This document shows positions 11,144 through 14,611 of a stretch of 14,611 nt of DNA, piece by piece. Made by a program: the position numbers and the translations under genes. The stretch's first letter is position 1. Each line of letters begins with the position of its first letter. The DNA is from JBDTVS01 sp040007095 (GTDB lineage: Bacteria > Acidobacteriota > Vicinamibacteria > Vicinamibacterales > CAVVIG01). The DNA lies in NCBI GenBank assembly GCA_040007095.1, contig JBDTVS010000210.1:1-14611 (forward strand), given 5' to 3'. The notes under the pieces were generated by a model, which did not search any database, had not been told where the DNA came from, and saw nothing but the letters and a program-made list of their open reading frames with translations.

Positions 11144-13028
11144 CCGTCATGCCGGACGAGGACCCGGCCGTCCGTAAGGTCTTCTTCGCCACTTCGAAGC
11201 CCTCTTGTGCCAGCACGTCGTCGGTGATGCTGCGGGCGTCGATGGGCAGGCCGTTGTAGTGCAGCACGCTGCGCAGCTTCATCTGCCGCTCCGGCGACAG
11301 ATCGAGCTTCATCAACTGGCGGAGCTGGCCGTCCCGGTTCTGCTCGATCACGTAGACGCGCTCGTGCGCGTCGATGAACGCGTCGAGCTCGGGCGTGAAC
11401 GGATACGCGCGAAGACGGAAGTACGACGTCTTGACGTCGGTCTCCTCTTGCAATTGGTCGCGGCTCTCGCTGAGCGCCCAGTGCGTGGTGCCAAAGCCGA
11501 TAAACCCGATCTTGGCGTCGGCGACGGTCTCGACCACGGGTTTGGACACGAGTGTGCGCGCGGTCTCGAACTTGCGCGTCAGACGGTCCATGTTCTCGAC
11601 GTAGTCGTCGGGCCGCTCGCTGTATTGGCCCTTGGCGTTGTGACCGGACCCGCGCGCGAAATAGACCGGCATGCCATCGCCGGGAATCGTGCGGTAGGGA
11701 ATTCCGTCGCCGTCCACGTCCTTGTACCGGCCCCACTCACCCAGCGCCGTGAGTTTCTCGCTGGTCAGCATCTTGCCGCGGCTGATCGGCTGGTCGGGAT
11801 ATTTGAACGCGTCGGACATCCAGTTGTTCATGCCCAGATCGAGGTCCATCATCACGAAAATCGGCGTCTGGAGCTGCTCGGCGAGCTCGAACGCTTCCTG
11901 CGCCATCGTGTAGCACTCCTCCACGGAGGAGGGAAACAGCATGACGTGCTTGGTATCGCCGTGCGACAGGAAGGCGGCCTGGATCAAATCGCCCTGGGCC
12001 GTACGGGTGGGCAGCCCCGTGGACGGCCCGACGCGCTGAACGTCGAAGATCACCGCCGGGGTCTCGGCGTAGTACGCCAGGCCGGCAAACTCGCCCATCA
12101 GCGAAATCCCCGGACCGGCCGTTGCCGTCATCGCTCGGGCACCGGCCCAGCTCGCGCCAATCACCATCCCGAGCGACGCGATTTCGTCTTCCGCCTGCAC
12201 GATCGCAAAGGTGGCCTTCCCGGTCTCTTTGTCGATCCGGTACCGCTTCATGTACGCGATCAGCGACTCGCACAACGACGAGGACGGCGTGATCGGATAC
12301 CACGCAACGACCGTGACACCGGCCATCATGCAGCCAACCGCGGCTGCGGCATTGCCCTCGATGAGAATCTTCCCCGCCGTCTCGTTCATCGGCGAGAGGA
12401 CGAACGGATCCTGTTTGGTGAAGTGGGCCTCTGCGTAATCCCATCCCGCTTTCAGCGCGCCGGCGTTCAACGCCACGGCCTTGGCCTTTTTCCCCAATTG
12501 CTTGGCGAGGGCCTTTTCCATCAAGGCCGGGTCGATGCCCAGCAACTTGGCGAGCACACCGTCGTAAATCATGTTCCGCACCAGACGCCGAAGCTTGGCG
12601 TCGGGGCAGACCGGCGCGACCAGCTTGTCGAACGGGACGGGATAGAAGATCAGGTCGTCGCGGAGGGCATTCAGTTTGAGCGGCTCGTCGTAGACGACCG
12701 CCGCGCCCGGATCCAGCGTCAGCACATCTTCTTTGGCCGTCTCCCCGTTCATCGCGACGAGAAAATCGACCTCTTTCTTGCGGGCGACGTAGCCCCGTTG
12801 ACTGGCCCGGATGGTGTACCAGGTGGGCAGTCCGGCGATATTCGACGGGAACATGTTCTTGCCCGAGACCGGCACCCCCATCAACAGGATCGATCGCAGC
12901 AGCACGAGGTTGGCCGTCTGGCTCCCCGAGCCATTGACTGTGGCGACCTGAATGCTGAAATCGTTGACTACTTGGTGGGTACTCTTGGTGTTCTGCGTTT
13001 CTTGAACGGCGAGATCGGTCGGTGACAT
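11133..13028 (-). CDS. korA: 2-oxoglutarate:ferredoxin oxidoreductase, fused gamma-alpha subunit
   Basis: Oxidatively decarboxylates 2-oxoglutarate to succinyl-CoA with KorB, reducing ferredoxin. The product is 631 residues. The N-terminal gamma domain (about 26-215) includes GSGSQTANLVLLRSILLMG. The alpha domain begins near residue 250 with the signature AWYPITPSSSLCESL, followed by 'AEDEIASLGMVIGASWAGARAMT'. The C-terminal transketolase-like part contains IGFGTTHWAL. The gamma-alpha fusion is the common KorA form in many bacteria. The frame is open to 13145; I chose the ATG at 13028 because AAGGA lies 7 nt before it. A candidate promoter sits about 50 nt upstream. The stop overlaps the first 13-nt unit of the korB leader. 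Confidence 0.94.
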   Translation of the reverse strand: MSPTDLAVQETQNTKSTHQVVNDFSIQVATVNGSGSQTANLVLLRSILLMGVPVSGKNMFPSNIAGLPTWYTIRASQRGYVARKKEVDFLVAMNGETAKEDVLTLDPGAAVVYDEPLKLNALRDDLIFYPVPFDKLVAPVCPDAKLRRLVRNMIYDGVLAKLLGIDPALMEKALAKQLGKKAKAVALNAGALKAGWDYAEAHFTKQDPFVLSPMNETAGKILIEGNAAAAVGCMMAGVTVVAWYPITPSSSLCESLIAYMKRYRIDKETGKATFAIVQAEDEIASLGMVIGASWAGARAMTATAGPGISLMGEFAGLAYYAETPAVIFDVQRVGPSTGLPTRTAQGDLIQAAFLSHGDTKHVMLFPSSVEECYTMAQEAFELAEQLQTPIFVMMDLDLGMNNWMSDAFKYPDQPISRGKMLTSEKLTALGEWGRYKDVDGDGIPYRTIPGDGMPVYFARGSGHNAKGQYSERPDDYVENMDRLTRKFETARTLVSKPVVETVADAKIGFIGFGTTHWALSESRDQLQEETDVKTSYFRLRAYPFTPELDAFIDAHERVYVIEQNRDGQLRQLMKLDLSPERQMKLRSVLHYNGLPIDARSITDDVLAQEGFEVAKKTLRTAGSSSGMTGGE

Positions 13029-13076
13029 TCGCAAGTCCTTCAAACGTATGAGTATAGGAGCACGTAGATCCGTACA

Positions 13077-13085
13077 AGTATAACA
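13077..13085 (-). promoter_or_regulatory. candidate extended -10 promoter for korA
   Basis: On the minus strand TGTTATACT (13085-13077) matches the extended -10 form TGnTATAMT. There is no good -35 box at 17 nt, as is usual for extended -10 promoters. A second TATACT occurs at 13056-13051. ACTTGT occurs three times (13079-13074, 13088-13083, 13102-13097), overlapping and upstream of the -10, and could be regulator half-sites. The site lies between sucD and korA, 49 nt before the korA ATG. Confidence 0.4.
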
Positions 13086-13195
13086 AGTCTGTCGTGACAA
13101 GTGTGAAGTCCACGCCTCAACGGCTGCATCCTCATGGCTCCTCAATCACTCCCCTGCCAGCTTCGCGTTGGCCATTCGGACCGCAGCGGATCGGT

Positions 13196-14071
13196 TCAGG
13201 CGTTGGCGAGCAATTGCTGAATCGCCTTCCCCATGTCGGCGGGACTCTGCACGACCGTGACGCCGGCAGCGGTGAGCGCGGACATTTTTTCCGCGGCGGT
13301 GCCGGTGCCGCCGGCGATGATGGCGCCGGCGTGGCCCATGCGGCGTCCGGGAGGCGCCGTTTGACCGGCGATGAAGCCGACCACCGGCTTCTTGAAATTG
13401 GCCGCAATCCACGCCGCGGCTTCCTCTTCGGCGGTGCCGCCAATCTCGCCGATCATGATCACGGCGTCGGTCTCGGCATCGTCGGCGAACAGCTTCAAGG
13501 CGTCGATGTGACTCGTGCCAATCAGCGGATCGCCACCGATTCCGATGCACGTTGATTGGCCGAGGCCAACCCGTGTGAGCTGGTGGATCGCTTCATAGGT
13601 CAGCGTGCCGCTCTTCGACACGATGCCGATACGGCCTTCCTTGCAGATGTTCCCCGGGATGATGCCCGCTTTGGCTTTGCCTGGGGAGATGAGGCCGGGA
13701 CAGTTCGGGCCCACCAGACGCATCGAGCGTCCCTTCAGGAAGGTGAACGCCCGCATCATGTCCAGCGTCGGCACGCCTTCGGTGATGCAGACCGCCAACT
13801 GCAAGCCGCCGTCGGCCGCTTCCATCACCGCGTCGGCCGCAAACGCCGGCGGCACGAAGATGACGGATGCGTTGGCGCCGGTCGCGTTGACCGCATCCTG
13901 GACGGTGTTGAAGATCGGCCAGCCTTCGTGCGACCGGCCACCTTTGCCGGGCGTCACGCCGCCGACCACCGTGGTGCCGTACGCGGCGGCCTGCTTGGCG
14001 TGGAAAGTCCCTTCACGGCCGGTCAATCCCTGAACCAGAAGACGCGTCGATTTGTCGATCAGAACAGCCAT
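13196..14071 (-). CDS. sucD: succinyl-CoA synthetase alpha subunit (ADP/GDP-forming)
   Basis: With SucC it converts succinyl-CoA, NDP and phosphate to succinate, CoA and NTP. The product is 291 residues, the usual length. The CoA-binding N-terminal domain shows VQGLTGREGTFHAKQAAAYG (residues 13-32). The second domain contains the phosphorylated histidine H247 in PGRRMGHAGAI, and GPNCPGLISPGKAKAG is conserved. The ATG at 14071 has only a weak purine-rich leader. It follows sucC after 158 bp that contain a mirrored 9-nt repeat element. Downstream, 167 bp separate it from korA. Confidence 0.97.
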   Translation of the reverse strand: MAVLIDKSTRLLVQGLTGREGTFHAKQAAAYGTTVVGGVTPGKGGRSHEGWPIFNTVQDAVNATGANASVIFVPPAFAADAVMEAADGGLQLAVCITEGVPTLDMMRAFTFLKGRSMRLVGPNCPGLISPGKAKAGIIPGNICKEGRIGIVSKSGTLTYEAIHQLTRVGLGQSTCIGIGGDPLIGTSHIDALKLFADDAETDAVIMIGEIGGTAEEEAAAWIAANFKKPVVGFIAGQTAPPGRRMGHAGAIIAGGTGTAAEKMSALTAAGVTVVQSPADMGKAIQQLLANA

Positions 14072-14104
14072 AAGTCTTTACGCCTGAACCGCCAGAATCA
14101 TTGG

Positions 14105-14173
14105 AACCACGAAGATCACAAAGGCCACGAAGACTGCCAACACTGCTTGGTGATCTTCGTGTTCTTCGTGGTT
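14105..14173. repeat. mirrored 9-nt repeat element, sucC-sucD gap
   Basis: Three plus-strand 9-nt units (CACGAAGAT, CACAAAGGC, CACGAAGAC; 14108-14134) face three minus-strand units (CACGAAGAA, CACGAAGAT, CACCAAGCA; 14170-14144). The spacer between them is also 9 nt, so the array spans seven 9-nt registers. The outer ends AACCACGAAGA/TCTTCGTGGTT are perfectly complementary over 11 bp. It would form a long imperfect hairpin in a sucC-sucD transcript. Confidence 0.75.
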
Positions 14174-14229
14174 GTTTGCTTTTCGGGTTCGCATGTAACC
14201 GGTGGTTCTTCGATTCGGCCCTGGATTCC

Positions 14230-14611
14230 TCAAACAGCCAACTGCACGACCTTCGTGGCGGCTTCGTCCATGCTGTCGGCGGTGGTGAAGTTCATCCCGC
14301 TCTCGCGCAGCAGCCGCTTCCCTTCGTCGACGTTGGTACCTTCCATGCGAATGACGATCGGCACCGGCACACCAAGCTCTTTCACCGCGGCGATGACGCC
14401 GGCAGCCAGCACATCGCAGCGCAGAATGCCGCCGAAGATGTTGATCAGCACCGCCTTGACGTTGGCGTCCGACATCAGGATCTTGAACGCATTGCGGATC
14501 TGCTCGGCGTTGGCGCCGCCGCCGACGTCGAGGAAGTTGGCCGGCTCTCCACCCGACAGCTTGATGATGTCCATCGTCGCCATGGCGAGGCCGGCGCCGT
14601 TCACCATGCAG
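14230..14611 (-). CDS. sucC: succinyl-CoA synthetase beta subunit, N-terminal part missing
   Basis: Only the C-terminal part, about 126 codons, is in the window; the frame enters from the right edge without a start. It begins inside the strongly conserved stretch CMVNGAGLAMATMDIIK, followed by GGEPANFLDVGGGA and NIFGGILRCDVLAAGVI, all typical of the CoA-ligase domain of SucC. The ATP-grasp domain lies outside. It is the partner of SucD, encoded next on the same strand. Nucleotide preference (ADP or GDP) cannot be judged from this part. Confidence 0.96.
   Translation of the reverse strand, partial: CMVNGAGLAMATMDIIKLSGGEPANFLDVGGGANAEQIRNAFKILMSDANVKAVLINIFGGILRCDVLAAGVIAAVKELGVPVPIVIRMEGTNVDEGKRLLRESGMNFTTADSMDEAATKVVQLAV

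Noticed and set aside
9565..13025. Two long plus-strand frames (9565-11259 and 11205-13025)
   Set aside because: They are antisense to ndk, korB and korA, with the low-complexity Arg/His-rich composition of mirror frames and no recognisable motif.
1..14611. CRISPR array, tRNA, rRNA, phage or defence genes
   Set aside because: I looked for direct repeats with regular spacers, tRNA-like cloverleaf ends, integrase, toxin-antitoxin and nuclease motifs and found none. The phased 9-nt arrays lack unique spacers and are not CRISPR.

Overview
This is a GC-rich bacterial window in which every convincing gene lies on the minus strand. The mix of genes suggests an environmental bacterium of Acidobacteriota type, perhaps the Vicinamibacteria group. 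It has a Rieske protein next to a membrane-anchored HEAT-repeat protein, a ferredoxin-dependent 2-oxoglutarate oxidoreductase feeding succinyl-CoA synthetase, and intergenic arrays of degenerate 9-nt units. That placement is inference from gene content, not from a marker gene.

Read in the direction of transcription, from high to low coordinates, the window opens with central carbon and nucleotide genes: sucC (partial), sucD, a gamma-alpha fused korA, korB, ndk, a DUF2905 membrane protein and dcd. KorAB would convert 2-oxoglutarate to succinyl-CoA with reduction of ferredoxin. SucCD would harvest the thioester as NTP, and Ndk would equilibrate the nucleotide pool. korA has its own candidate promoter. 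korB is preceded by four tandem 13-nt units, each carrying a Shine-Dalgarno core.

A second block makes amino acids: pheA and ilvD (overlapping as TGATG), then ilvB, ilvN and ilvC. Upstream of pheA is a compact regulatory region: a good sigma70-type promoter, a small ORF with four Phe codons, an antiterminator-like pairing and a strong intrinsic terminator 33 nt before the pheA start. Together these look like a transcription attenuator. Between ilvD and ilvB lies 488 bp without a recognisable gene. It holds several hairpins and a 164-bp element with inverted terminal repeats flanked by TA, which looks like a MITE.

The last block, at the low-coordinate end, has its own candidate promoter. It encodes a membrane-anchored HEAT-repeat protein and then a Rieske iron-sulfur protein cut by the window edge, presumably the start of a cytochrome bc-type operon.

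The genes are conventional. The most interesting material is intergenic: the pheA attenuator, the MITE in the ilvB upstream region, the tandem Shine-Dalgarno array, and two elements built of mirrored 9-nt repeats (sucC-sucD and ilvB-ilvN).
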